A stretch of 64,000 bases of DNA from Pseudorhodoferax soli (GTDB lineage: Bacteria; Pseudomonadota; Gammaproteobacteria; Burkholderiales; Burkholderiaceae_C). Positions 34,305-43,372 of this stretch are shown in pieces; within the stretch, counting starts at the first letter, position 1; each line of letters begins with the position of its first letter. Both the position numbers and the translations under genes were made by a program. Location: NCBI RefSeq assembly GCF_003337555.1, contig NZ_QPJK01000007.1:134553-198552 (forward strand). The letters are read 5' to 3'. The notes under the pieces are model-generated. The model was not told the DNA's origin. It worked only from the letters and a program-made list of their open reading frames with translations, and searched no databases.

Positions 34305-35867
34305 TCACAGCCAGGCTTCGATGAGGAAGGGGCCGCGCTTGCTCAGCCCGGCCCGGAACAGGTCGATGAAGGTCGCGAGGTTGTCGGCGCGTGCCGACTC
34401 GACGCCTGCCGCCTTGCCCATGCTGACCCAGTCGAACGCCGGCGAATCCAGGTCGAGCATGCGCCGCGCGTTGTGGCCCGGCGTCTCCACGCCCATCATC
34501 CGCAGCTCGTTGTAGAGGATCGCGTACTTGCGGTTGGCGAAGATGATCGTGAGGACATCCAGGTTCTCGCGCGCCTGGGTCCACAGCCCTTGCATGGTGT
34601 ACATGCCGCTGCCGTCGGCCTGCAGCGCCACCACCTTGCGGTCAGGGCTCGCCACGGCGGCCCCGGTTGCCATCGGAATGCCGATCCCGATCGCGCCGCC
34701 CGTCAGCTGCAGGTAGTCGTGCTGTGCGGAGCCGGCCATCAACGCGAAGTTCAGGCGCCCGGCCGTGATCGCTTCGTCGCAGACGATGGCCCCCTCCGGC
34801 AAGAGCGTTGCGACTGCACGCATGATGGTGCTGGCATCGAACCCTTCCTTGGGCAACTCCGGGCGATCGACCAGCGTCGCCAGCGTCGGAGCGGCTGCCT
34901 TCGCTCCAAGCGCATCGGACAGCGCGGCAAGGGCCCCGGCGATGTCGTCGCCCGGCCGCGCGAGCGACAGGATCTCGCAATCGGGCGCGGTCAATCGGCT
35001 CGGCTTCTCGGGATAGGCGAAGAACGCCACCGGCGCCGTCGAATCGACGAGGATCAGCTGCTCTACCTCGGCGAGCTTCTCGAGCGCCAGGTCCACGGCG
35101 TAAGGAATGCGGTCCGTCTTCACCCGCCCCTGGCCGCGCTCCATGCGCGTGATCGCGCCTTCGGCCAGCAGACGCGCGCCGGTCGCGTGCGAGATGCTGC
35201 TGCAAAGCTTCAACTCATCGTCCATGAGCGCCTTGCCGCCCGCCACGATCAGGCTCCGCTTGCCGTTGCGCAGCGCCTTCGCGACCAACTGAACCGCCTC
35301 CATGTTCACGGTGGGCGTGGGCGTCGCCGCACGGTGGATCGTCTCCGGCGCGGGATCCCAGGCCGCATCGGCAGGCAGGATCAGCGTGGCGATCTGCCCG
35401 CCATTCTGGCGCGAGGCCTCGATCGCCTCGGCAGTGGCAAGCGACACATCGCCCGCGTCGCGAACCCGGCGCACCGCCGCGGACATCGGACGGGCCAGGC
35501 TTTCGATGTCGGAAGTGAGCGGCGCGTCGTAAGGGAGATGGTAGGTTGCGTGATCGCCGACCACGTTGACGATGGGGGTGCCGGCGCGGCGCGCGTTGTG
35601 CAGGTTGGCCAGGCCATTCGCGAGGCCAGGCCCGAGATGCAGCAGCGTGGCCGCCGGCTTGCCGGCCATGCGCGCATAGCCATCGGCGGCGCCGGTGACG
35701 ACACCCTCGAAGGTTCCCAACACGCAGCGCATGTCCTCCTCGCGGTCCAGGGCCGCAACGAAATGCATCTCCGACGTGCCGGGATTCGTGAAGCAGACGT
35801 CGATGCCGTTGGCCAGCAGGGTCGAGCAAAGGGCGTCGGCGCCGTTGTAGATTCTTTTGACTTGCAT
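34305..35867 (-). CDS. ThDP-dependent decarboxylase (benzoylformate decarboxylase/acetolactate synthase-like)
   Basis: A 520-aa ThDP enzyme with three domains: N-terminal pyrimidine-binding domain with the cofactor-activating Glu in GTFEGVVTGAADGYARM and FTNPGTSEMHF; a central domain (SLIVAGGKALMDDE); and the C-terminal pyrophosphate domain with QADGSGMYTMQGLW and FANRKYAIL, where the usual GDG reads ADG. The family is closest to MdlC-type proteins often labelled acetolactate synthase large subunit. It should decarboxylate a 2-oxo acid to an aldehyde. The ATG at 35867 is the family-typical start. Confidence 0.9.
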   Translation of the reverse strand: MQVKRIYNGADALCSTLLANGIDVCFTNPGTSEMHFVAALDREEDMRCVLGTFEGVVTGAADGYARMAGKPAATLLHLGPGLANGLANLHNARRAGTPIVNVVGDHATYHLPYDAPLTSDIESLARPMSAAVRRVRDAGDVSLATAEAIEASRQNGGQIATLILPADAAWDPAPETIHRAATPTPTVNMEAVQLVAKALRNGKRSLIVAGGKALMDDELKLCSSISHATGARLLAEGAITRMERGQGRVKTDRIPYAVDLALEKLAEVEQLILVDSTAPVAFFAYPEKPSRLTAPDCEILSLARPGDDIAGALAALSDALGAKAAAPTLATLVDRPELPKEGFDASTIMRAVATLLPEGAIVCDEAITAGRLNFALMAGSAQHDYLQLTGGAIGIGIPMATGAAVASPDRKVVALQADGSGMYTMQGLWTQARENLDVLTIIFANRKYAILYNELRMMGVETPGHNARRMLDLDSPAFDWVSMGKAAGVESARADNLATFIDLFRAGLSKRGPFLIEAWL

Positions 35868-36245
35868 GTTGATGGATGGAGCGCGTTGAGGCGCTTGTTG
35901 TGATGGGATGGGAGAGGCCGGGCGACGGCGTGCTGCAACGTTCACACGCAAGGTTCAGCCTGCGCGCGCTCCGTGGGCTGTTGATCGGCTCTTGGGCCGA
36001 GTCCGAACCTGCATGTGCATGTTTCCCTTCTCTCTGTCGCGGGTCGGTCGAGGCGCCGGTTCGGCGCCTGCGACCTGCCCGTTGGGCGGCACCTCGGCCG
36101 CCTTGGAGCCGCTCCGGCGCGCTGGGCCAGTGCCGGGAAAAATGTAGGCACCGGCTCCTTCATGCGCCATTGAGATCGAACTCAAGGCGTCCCCGTCGGC
36201 GGTCGCGGCCCGGGGGGACAGAACACTTCCAGTGGCCGCAGTGCT
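35868..36245. other. 378-bp gap upstream of the decarboxylase gene
   Basis: No gene is visible. It separates the crotonase gene at 36246 from the decarboxylase and probably carries a separate promoter for the decarboxylase, oxidase, Bug, Bug and amidohydrolase genes. No clear promoter boxes or terminator were found. Confidence 0.45.
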
Positions 36246-37004
36246 TCAGCGCCCATGGAACTGCGGACGCCGCTTCTCCTGCAGGCTGGCAAGCCCCTCC
36301 TGGAAGTCGGCGCTCGCGAACACGGCCTCGGTCTCGCGCAGCGCCAGCGCGCCCTCCTCCGCGGGACTTTTGGGCAGCGCGTGCTGCACGCCGCGCTTGA
36401 GCATGCCCATCACCATGGGTGCGTGCGTGGCCATCTCCCGGGCCATCTCCACCGCCTGGGTGAGCTGCTCGCCAACCGGGACGATGCGGTTGACGAAGCC
36501 AACCTGGTAGGCGCGCTCGACGGAGATCTCCTTGCCCAGCAGCAGCATCTCCATGGCGACCTTGTGCGGAATGCGTCCGGCCAGGGCGCACAGCAGGCCG
36601 CCGGCGAAGCCGATCTTCACTTCGGGATAGCTGAACTTGGTGTTCTCGGCAGCGATGAGCAGGTCACAGGCCTGCATGAGCACCACCGCGCCTCCGACGC
36701 ACCAGCCTGCGACCGCGCCGATGATGGGCTTGTCCACCTGGATCACGACATTCGGCGTGAAGCGGCGATAGTCTGGCGGCGCGGTCACCGATTTGTCGCG
36801 TCCCACCGAGAACGCGCGGTCGCCGGATCCGGTCAGCACCGCGACCCGATCCTCCGCGCGCGCGTTGAACTGCAGCCATGCGGCCTGCAGCCCCTGCTCG
36901 ACCTCCTCGTCGATGGCATTGAGACGTTCGGGGCGGTTGATCGTGATGATCGCGACGCCTTGCGAGGACTCGTACGTGACGGCGTTGTTGGGCGTGAGTT
37001 TCAT
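36246..37004 (-). CDS. Enoyl-CoA hydratase/isomerase family protein
   Basis: A 252-aa crotonase: INRPERLNAID, GSGDRAFSVGRDKS for the first oxyanion-hole motif, GWCVGGAVVLMQACDLLIAAENTKFSYPEVKIGFAGG for the second, and the C-terminal LASLQEKRRPQFHGR. The Glu in YPEVKIG matches one of the catalytic positions. SVGRD replaces the typical SAGGD. It resembles the crotonase at 44989 (shared FSVGxD and KRxPQFxGK/R ends), so the two are likely paralogues within one array. It follows the acyl-CoA ligase by 40 bp. Confidence 0.92.
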   Translation of the reverse strand: MKLTPNNAVTYESSQGVAIITINRPERLNAIDEEVEQGLQAAWLQFNARAEDRVAVLTGSGDRAFSVGRDKSVTAPPDYRRFTPNVVIQVDKPIIGAVAGWCVGGAVVLMQACDLLIAAENTKFSYPEVKIGFAGGLLCALAGRIPHKVAMEMLLLGKEISVERAYQVGFVNRIVPVGEQLTQAVEMAREMATHAPMVMGMLKRGVQHALPKSPAEEGALALRETEAVFASADFQEGLASLQEKRRPQFHGR

Positions 37005-37044
37005 GCAGTCTCCTTGTCTGAGGTTGGTACGAAGGGAATCGGCT

Positions 37045-38658
37045 TCAGGCGAGCGGTCTGGCGAGCGCGGGATCTGGCGTCGCGACCAGATCCTTGAGCT
37101 TGTGCTTGAGCACCTTGCCGTTCGGTGAGCTTGGAATGGCGTCCATGGCGTAGACCGCGCGCGGACGCTTGTACGGCGACAGGCGCTCGGAGAGGTGGGC
37201 CTGCAGCTCGGCGAGGGACAGGGATGCGCCGCTGGCAAGCTCGACGAACGCAATGACCTGCTCGTTGCCATCGACCTCGCGACCCAGCACGGCAGAATGG
37301 ACGATCGCCGGATGGCTGTTCAGCGCGTTCTCCACCTCCAGGGGATAGACATTGAACCCGCTCGCGATGATGAGGTCCTTGGTCCGCCCCTGGATCTGTA
37401 CGGCCCCATCGAGGTCGATGCGCGCCAGGTCCTGCGTGTTGAACCATCCTCCTGGACGCGTCACCTTCGCCGTCAGGGCTGGATCACGGTAGTAGCCCTT
37501 CATCACGTTCGGCCCCCTGACCCAGAGATCGCCGGCTTGCCCCTGCGGGGCCTCCAGCAGATCTGGCGTGAGAACTCGCAGCTCCACACCGGGAAGAGGA
37601 AGCCCTACGGAGCAGTCCTGGCGTGGTGCCTGCAGGCGTGTCCAGCACAGGGCCGACGCCTCGGTCAAGCCGTAGCCGTTGTGCAGCGGCAGCTTGAAAA
37701 GCGATTCCGTGTCGGCCTTGATCGCAGCGTCGATCGGCGCACCGCCAGCACCGATGTAGCGCAGCGCCGGTGCGGTCACCGCGTGGGTCCGCGCGTGGTC
37801 CACCAGCTTGGCGAACATCGCTGGTGCGCCCTGGAGCACCGTGATGCCATCGCGCGCCAGGGACTGCACGCAGTCCTGCACCGAGAAGCGCGCCGCCAGC
37901 CGAAGAAATCCACCGGCGCGCATGGTGGCGCCGAAGACGACCGCCAAGCCCATGACGTGGGTGATCGGCAGGACGCAGTACACCCGGTCGCTCGCATTGA
38001 AGCCGCGCAGCGGCAGCATCATGGCGCCGAGATACAGCAGGTTGCGGTGCGTCAGCATGACGCCCTTGGGCGTCCCGGTGGTACCCGTCGTGTAGATCAG
38101 GAAGCCCACGTCGTCCGAGGTTCCTTCCACCTCCTGAGGCGGATGACCCGGCGTGGCGCGTGCGTACGAGAGCGCGCCGATCATCGGCAGGCTTACTTCG
38201 GTCGCCCCCGCCCTCTCGGCGTGCTGCGCGGCGTCCGGCGAGACGTCCGTGGTGAAGACGATGACCCGAGGCTGCGCATGCGCCTTGATCGCGTCGACCT
38301 CCAGCGGAGCCCGGCGGGCGTTCTCCAGCACCGCGATGGCGTTGACCGCCCCGCACGCCAGGATGAGCGCAGCCAGGACCAATCCGTTCTCTCCGATCAG
38401 CATGACCCGATCGCCTCGCTGCACCCCTTGTGAGCGCAGGAAGGCCTCGCCTGAACGCACCGCATGCGCGAGCTCGGCATAGGACCAGACCCTGGCGCCG
38501 TCGCCAATGGCCATGCGTTGCGGGTGTGTGGCCGCGTGGGAGAACACGGGACTGACCAGGCGCGCGGGCAGATCGGCCTCGCCCTCCCAGGACGGTGCCG
38601 GTGCGGTGCTGAGCGCCGACGCGCCGGCTGGCGCGTGCTTCGTCGATGTCGCTTGCAT
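37045..38658 (-). CDS. Acyl-CoA synthetase (AMP-forming)
   Basis: A 537-aa adenylate-forming ligase. The P-loop YTTGTTGTPKGVMLTHRN lies near residue 190, NGYGLTEAS near 330, GWFNTQDLARID with the ribose-binding Asp near 410, GFNVYPLEVENALNSHP, and the catalytic Lys in PNGKVLKHKLKDL at the end. It activates a carboxylic acid to its CoA ester, giving this array a ligase in addition to the CoA-transferase. The start at 38658 follows the YhdH stop by 10 bp. Confidence 0.94.
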   Translation of the reverse strand: MQATSTKHAPAGASALSTAPAPSWEGEADLPARLVSPVFSHAATHPQRMAIGDGARVWSYAELAHAVRSGEAFLRSQGVQRGDRVMLIGENGLVLAALILACGAVNAIAVLENARRAPLEVDAIKAHAQPRVIVFTTDVSPDAAQHAERAGATEVSLPMIGALSYARATPGHPPQEVEGTSDDVGFLIYTTGTTGTPKGVMLTHRNLLYLGAMMLPLRGFNASDRVYCVLPITHVMGLAVVFGATMRAGGFLRLAARFSVQDCVQSLARDGITVLQGAPAMFAKLVDHARTHAVTAPALRYIGAGGAPIDAAIKADTESLFKLPLHNGYGLTEASALCWTRLQAPRQDCSVGLPLPGVELRVLTPDLLEAPQGQAGDLWVRGPNVMKGYYRDPALTAKVTRPGGWFNTQDLARIDLDGAVQIQGRTKDLIIASGFNVYPLEVENALNSHPAIVHSAVLGREVDGNEQVIAFVELASGASLSLAELQAHLSERLSPYKRPRAVYAMDAIPSSPNGKVLKHKLKDLVATPDPALARPLA

Positions 38659-38668
38659 CGGTGCGGCC

Positions 38669-39652
38669 TCAGACCTTGTTGACGTCCACGACCAACCGAC
38701 CTGCAATGCCACCCTTCAGCAGCCTGTCTGCCGCCGCGGGTACTTCCGCCAAGCCGATCTCTCTCGCAATGCCCTCGACCAGTGCAGGGCCGACTCGCGC
38801 GAGCCTGGACCACGTCTGCTCGCGCAGGGCGCGCGGCGCCTGGACGCTGTCCACGCCGAGAAGCGCCACTCCGCGCAGGATGAAGGGCGCCACGCTCGCA
38901 GGGAAGTCCAGCCCCTGTGCCATGCCGCAGGCCGCCACCGCGCCGCCGTAGCGCGTCTGAGCGCAGGCGTTGGCAAGCGTGTGGCTGCCAACGCTGTCCA
39001 CGACGGCTGCCCAACGCTCCTTCTGCAGCGGCTTTCCCGCCTCGCCGAGGCTCGACCGGTGCACGACCGAGGCGGCACCGAGCGCCTTGAGCCGCTCTGC
39101 GGACTCGGTGCGGCCGGTCGATGCGACGACCGTGTGGCCCAGCGCCGAAAGAATACCGATGGCAAAGCTGCCCACGCCCCCGTTGGCGCCCGTGACCAGG
39201 ACCTCACCCGAACCAGGCGCCACTCCATGGCGCTCCAACGCGAGCACGCACAGCATCGCGGTGTAGCCCGCCGTGCCGATGGCCATCGCATCCCTGGCCG
39301 TCAGCCCGTCCGGCAGCTTCTGCAGCCACGCGGCCGACACCCGTGCGCGTTGCGCCAGACCGCCCCAATGGCGCTCGCCAACGCCGTGGCCGTTCAGAAG
39401 AACCTTGTCCCCGGGCTTGAACGCCGGATGGCGGCTGGACTCGACTTCGCCCGCCAGGTCGATCCCCGGAACCATCGGAAACTGCCGCACGATGGGGCCG
39501 CTGCCGGTGATCGCGAGCGCGTCCTTGTAGTTGATCGTCGAATAGGCGACCCGGACCGTCACCTCCTCGTCCGGCAACGCAGCGTCATCCAACGCGGCGA
39601 TCGATACCTGCAGCTTCCCGGTGCTGTTGTCCAGCAGCAATGCCTTGAACAC
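38669..39652 (-). CDS. YhdH/AcuI-type zinc-free alcohol dehydrogenase-fold reductase (acrylyl-CoA reductase family)
   Basis: A 327-aa NADPH-dependent medium-chain reductase. YSTINYKDALAITG near residue 38, VPGIDLAGEV, DAMAIGTAGYTAMLCVLALE and the dinucleotide motif VTGANGGVGSFAIGIL are hallmarks of the YhdH/AcuI family. AcuI reduces acryloyl-CoA to propionyl-CoA. It begins with GTG at 39652 preceded by AGGAGA. In this array it could reduce an enoyl-CoA, for example acryloyl-CoA, from three-carbon acids; specificity is inferred. Confidence 0.9.
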   Translation of the reverse strand: MFKALLLDNSTGKLQVSIAALDDAALPDEEVTVRVAYSTINYKDALAITGSGPIVRQFPMVPGIDLAGEVESSRHPAFKPGDKVLLNGHGVGERHWGGLAQRARVSAAWLQKLPDGLTARDAMAIGTAGYTAMLCVLALERHGVAPGSGEVLVTGANGGVGSFAIGILSALGHTVVASTGRTESAERLKALGAASVVHRSSLGEAGKPLQKERWAAVVDSVGSHTLANACAQTRYGGAVAACGMAQGLDFPASVAPFILRGVALLGVDSVQAPRALREQTWSRLARVGPALVEGIAREIGLAEVPAAADRLLKGGIAGRLVVDVNKV

Positions 39653-39751
39653 TCTTGTCTCCTATCAGTCGGTTGCAAAAGTTCTGCTCGGCGATCGCAA
39701 GGTCGCCGCAGCAAGGTCCCAGAGCCGCGGAGCGCACCGCGGCACGCCTGG

Positions 39752-40951
39752 TCAGGTCGAGAAGACGATCTTGCTCACGATGTTCTTCTGGATCTCGTTG
39801 GAGCCGCCGTAGATGGCCAGCTTGCGGGCGTTGAAGTAGCGCGCTGCGGCCACACCGCCGGGATCCGCAGGCCCGTCCTGGCTCGCGTACTCGGCCGGGG
39901 GCATCAGCGTTCGCGCCTGCGCGCCCATCGCGCGCCGGATCAGGCTCCAGATGTGTTGGCGGATCTCGCTGCCGCGGACCTTGAGCAACGAACTCTCGAA
40001 ACCGGTCGCAGCTCCACTCCCCATCGCTGCGATGGCGCGCCGGTTCGTGGTCACAAGGTTCAGCACCGAGATCTCTGCCTTTGCGATCTCGGCGCCAAAC
40101 ACCGGGTCCTCGCTGAGCGGTGCGCCATGCCGGGACCGACGCTCGGCCACGGACTTCAACTGGGCCAGCGCCGTCAGCGTGAGACCGATGCCGGCAATGC
40201 CCGAGCGCTCGAACCGCAGCAGGTACTTCGCGCAGTCCCAACCTCGCCCCTCCTCGCCGACGAGGTTCTCGACAGGCACCTTGACGTCGCGGAAGAACAC
40301 CTCATTGACCTCGTGCTCCTCGTCGATCATGACGATCGGACGCACTTCCACACCAGGGGTGTTCATGTCGATCAGCAGGAAGCTGATGCCCTCCTGCTTC
40401 TTGCCCGTGTTCGCCGTCCGGACGAGGCAGAAGATCATGTTGGCGTAGTGGCCATACGTGGTCCAGGTCTTCTGGCCATTGACGAGGAAGTACTCGCCCG
40501 TGTCGTCGCGGTTGCGCACCGCCTGGGTGCGCAATGCGGCCAGGTCGGAGCCGGCGTCGGGTTCCGAGTAGCCTTGGCACCACCAGTCGGCGCCATTGAG
40601 AATGCGCGGCAGCCAGTGCTGCTTCTGCGCCTCGGTGCCGTACTTGATCAGGACGGGACCCAGCATGTTCACGCCGAACGGTGTGATGCGCGGCGCGTTG
40701 GCCCGGGCGATCTCCTGCTCGAGGATGGTTTTCTGCGCCGGGGTCCATCCGGTTCCGCCGTACTCGCGTGGCCAGTGCTGCGCCAGCCAGCCATGGCGGT
40801 TCAGCAGTGCATGCCAGTCCTCCATGTCCTTCTTGGACAGGGTTGCGCCGCGCGAGACCTTGCTGCGGATCCGCTCCGGCAGCTCGGTCGACAGCACTGC
40901 GCGGATGCTCTGCGCAAAAGCCTCTTCATTCGGGCTCAGGATGATGTTCAT
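39752..40951 (-). CDS. Acyl-CoA dehydrogenase
   Basis: A 399-aa full-length dehydrogenase. Seen are HGWLAQHWPREYGGTGWTPAQ, the middle-domain QGYSEPDAGSDLAALRTQA, WTTYGHYANMIFCLVRT, and the C-terminal LAIYGGSNEIQKNIVSKIV. It is of the FadE-like kind that accepts bulky or branched acyl-CoA. It stands between the CoA-transferase and the YhdH gene. The partner dehydrogenase at 42224 could be its smaller subunit, though the two genes are not adjacent. Confidence 0.93.
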   Translation of the reverse strand: MNIILSPNEEAFAQSIRAVLSTELPERIRSKVSRGATLSKKDMEDWHALLNRHGWLAQHWPREYGGTGWTPAQKTILEQEIARANAPRITPFGVNMLGPVLIKYGTEAQKQHWLPRILNGADWWCQGYSEPDAGSDLAALRTQAVRNRDDTGEYFLVNGQKTWTTYGHYANMIFCLVRTANTGKKQEGISFLLIDMNTPGVEVRPIVMIDEEHEVNEVFFRDVKVPVENLVGEEGRGWDCAKYLLRFERSGIAGIGLTLTALAQLKSVAERRSRHGAPLSEDPVFGAEIAKAEISVLNLVTTNRRAIAAMGSGAATGFESSLLKVRGSEIRQHIWSLIRRAMGAQARTLMPPAEYASQDGPADPGGVAAARYFNARKLAIYGGSNEIQKNIVSKIVFST

Positions 40952-41003
40952 GGTCTGTGGCTGGTGAGCGATGTGCGATGTTTGCGAAGGAGGCGCGGGC
41001 CGA

Positions 41004-42227
41004 TCACAGGACGCCCTCGGCCTTCAGTTGCCCGATGCGGCCGGCATCCATGCCCAGAATCCCGCCGAGGATCTCGTCCGTGCTCTGGGCCAGCAGCGGA
41101 GGCGCCAGGCGCACCGGAAGGCGCTCGCCGTCGATGCGGTACGGGGGGGCCAGAACCTGGTCGACGCCCTTGGGGTTGCGCGCCTCCGTCAGGAGCCCCG
41201 CCTGCAGGCTGCGCGCAGAGCTCAAGGCTTCGTGCAGCCCCAGCACCTCGCCACAAGGGATGCCGGCCTTGGTCAGGCTTTCCAGGATCTGCTTGCGGGA
41301 ACGCCGTTGCAGCTCCCGGCGCAACTCGGGCAGCAGTTCGGCGCGGTTCCTGGACCGCTCGATGTTGGTTGCGAAGCGGGCGTCCTGCGCAAGGTCGAGG
41401 CGGCCGATGACGTCCGTGCAGAAGCGCTGGAACTGGGCGTTGTTGCCTACCGTGATCACGACGGGCCCGTCCTGCGCATCGAAGACACCGTACGGAACGA
41501 TGGAGGGGTGCTCGTTGCCGTACTTCGGCGGGTCGTTGCCCTGGAGCAGCGCCTCCATGCCGTAGTAAGAGGTGATCATGACGCCGCAGTCGTACAGGGC
41601 GAGCTCGACCTTGCGGCCCCGGCCGGTGCGCTGTCGTTCGTACAGAGACGCCAGGACGGCCTGCGCGGCGTACATGCCCGTGAACATGTCCACGGCCGCG
41701 ATGCCGAACTTCAGCGGCCCCTGGTTCAGGGCGCCGTTGAGGGCCATGAGGCCGGCCTCGCCCTGCACGACGAGGTCGTACCCCGGCCGGGCTGCTTCCG
41801 GTCCGTCCGTCCTGTAGCCCGTGATCGAGCAGTGGATCAGCTGGGGATTGACCTCCTGCAGCTGCTCGTAGTCCAGTCCCATCTTGGTCAAACCGCCGTG
41901 CTTGAAGTTCTGGATCAGCACGTCGCTCTTTGCGGCAAGCTCGCGCACGATGGCCTGACCCTGCGGGGTCTGCAGGTTCACACCGATCGACTGCTTGTTG
42001 CGGTTGGCACAGTTGAAGTAGGCCGTGTTGCCCGAACTCGCCCGCAGCCCCCAGTCGCGCGTGTCGTCGCCACGCTCGGGATGCTCCACCTTGATGACTT
42101 GGGCACCCAGGTCGCCGAGCGCCTGCGCGCACATCGGGCCTGCCAACACCCGGGACAGGTCGAGGACTCGAACGCCCTCCAGCGGAAGACCGCTCTTCTT
42201 GTCTTGCACTTTTTCTCCGAAGTTCAT
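41004..42227 (-). CDS. CaiB/BaiF family CoA-transferase
   Basis: A 407-aa class III CoA-transferase: VRVLDLSRVLAGPMCAQALGDLGAQVIKVEHPERGDDTR, NCANRNKQSIGVNLQTPQG, and ARPGYDLVVQGEAGLMALNG with the catalytic Asp. It most resembles succinyl-CoA-dependent dicarboxylate CoA-transferases, a group that includes the 3-sulfinopropionate CoA-transferase of Variovorax. Start overlaps the dehydrogenase stop (ATGA). Which acid it activates is not deducible from sequence alone. Confidence 0.94.
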   Translation of the reverse strand: MNFGEKVQDKKSGLPLEGVRVLDLSRVLAGPMCAQALGDLGAQVIKVEHPERGDDTRDWGLRASSGNTAYFNCANRNKQSIGVNLQTPQGQAIVRELAAKSDVLIQNFKHGGLTKMGLDYEQLQEVNPQLIHCSITGYRTDGPEAARPGYDLVVQGEAGLMALNGALNQGPLKFGIAAVDMFTGMYAAQAVLASLYERQRTGRGRKVELALYDCGVMITSYYGMEALLQGNDPPKYGNEHPSIVPYGVFDAQDGPVVITVGNNAQFQRFCTDVIGRLDLAQDARFATNIERSRNRAELLPELRRELQRRSRKQILESLTKAGIPCGEVLGLHEALSSARSLQAGLLTEARNPKGVDQVLAPPYRIDGERLPVRLAPPLLAQSTDEILGGILGMDAGRIGQLKAEGVL

Positions 42228-43372
42228 TGCGACCGTCCGATCGACGGGCGGCCAAGCTCGGCGTAGCGGCCAAGATGGAAGTCCGCATCGCCAAACACGT
42301 GCTCGGTCATCACCAGCCGGCGCGCCATCTGGGCCAGCGGCAGCTCACGCGTCAGACCAATGCCGCCGTGCATGTGGATGCACTCCTGGGCGACATCGAC
42401 GGCGATCGCGGTCAGCGATGCCTTCGCCGCGCTGACCGCACGCTCCGCGCTCGCGTCGTCGCGGTCGAGGGCGGCGGCCGCGTTGGTGACCGCGGAGATC
42501 GCCTCCTCGACTTTGATCATCATGTCCACGTAGCGGTGCTGCAGGACCTGCGCACTGCCGATGGTGGTGCCGAACTGCTTGCGCGTGCGCAGGTAGTCCA
42601 GCGTCAGGACCGATGCCTGCTGCAGCAGGCCGACCACCTCGGCGCAGACAGCGAAGGTTCCGTACATGAGGCCATGGCGCAGGCGTTCGAGGCCGAGTCC
42701 AGCCTGGCCGATCAGCGCCTGTGCCGGCACCTGCACGCCTTCCAGATTCAGCGTGGACACCACGCCGCCATCGATGGCGCGGCGCGTCTCCATGCCCGCC
42801 GCCACCGACTCGCGTGTCAGCAGGAACAGCGAGATTCCTGGCGTGCCCGCCGTGTCGCAGCGCGCCGAGACAACCATGTGGTCGGCGGACTTGCCGATCG
42901 GTACCGCGATCTTCCGCCCTTGCAGCGTCCACCCGTTCGCGCTGCGGCTGGCCCGACACTCGACCGCGGCGGGATCGTAGAAGGAGTTCGCCTCTTCGTA
43001 GGCAAGGCCTGCGCGAAGCGATCCCTCCACGAGCCCCTGCAGCACGGTGCCATGACCGTCGGCGCCGACGAGCGTCTTGCCTGCCACGAGCGAGCTGAGC
43101 AGCGGTTCGAAGGTCAGCGTCGGGCCCAGGACTTCGAACAAGGCGCCGATGTCACTGCCCGCGCCGCCGTGGCCGCCCTCTTCGCTCTTGAACAGGACCA
43201 GGCTGGCACCGATCTCGCAGAGCTGGGCCCAGTTCTCGGCATGGCTGTCAACGCCCTGGTCGACCATGGCCTGGCGGGCTTCGAATGGCACGCGGCTGCC
43301 CAGGAAGCGGGCCACGCTGTCGGCCACCATCCGGGTGTCCTCGGAAGCTTGGAAGATCACGGTCTGGCTCAT
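42224..43372 (-). CDS. Acyl-CoA dehydrogenase family protein (short form)
   Basis: A 382-aa dehydrogenase-like protein with a short N-terminal domain (TRMVADSVARFLGSR), diverged middle domain (GWTLQGRKIAVPIGKSADHMVVSAR) and a good C-terminal domain (YLRTRKQFGTTIGSAQVLQHRYVDMMI, CIHMHGGIGLTRELPLAQMARRL). It is of the same type as the 357-aa protein at 9552, and such proteins usually act as partner subunits. The start overlaps the crotonase stop by ATGA and its stop overlaps the CoA-transferase start. Confidence 0.9.
   Translation of the reverse strand: MSQTVIFQASEDTRMVADSVARFLGSRVPFEARQAMVDQGVDSHAENWAQLCEIGASLVLFKSEEGGHGGAGSDIGALFEVLGPTLTFEPLLSSLVAGKTLVGADGHGTVLQGLVEGSLRAGLAYEEANSFYDPAAVECRASRSANGWTLQGRKIAVPIGKSADHMVVSARCDTAGTPGISLFLLTRESVAAGMETRRAIDGGVVSTLNLEGVQVPAQALIGQAGLGLERLRHGLMYGTFAVCAEVVGLLQQASVLTLDYLRTRKQFGTTIGSAQVLQHRYVDMMIKVEEAISAVTNAAAALDRDDASAERAVSAAKASLTAIAVDVAQECIHMHGGIGLTRELPLAQMARRLVMTEHVFGDADFHLGRYAELGRPSIGRSQ

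Noticed and set aside
38507-41410. A 967-codon plus-strand open frame over the YhdH and dehydrogenase genes
   Set aside because: Translation is Arg/His/Gln-rich with no domain, and the opposite strand carries three well-supported enzymes.
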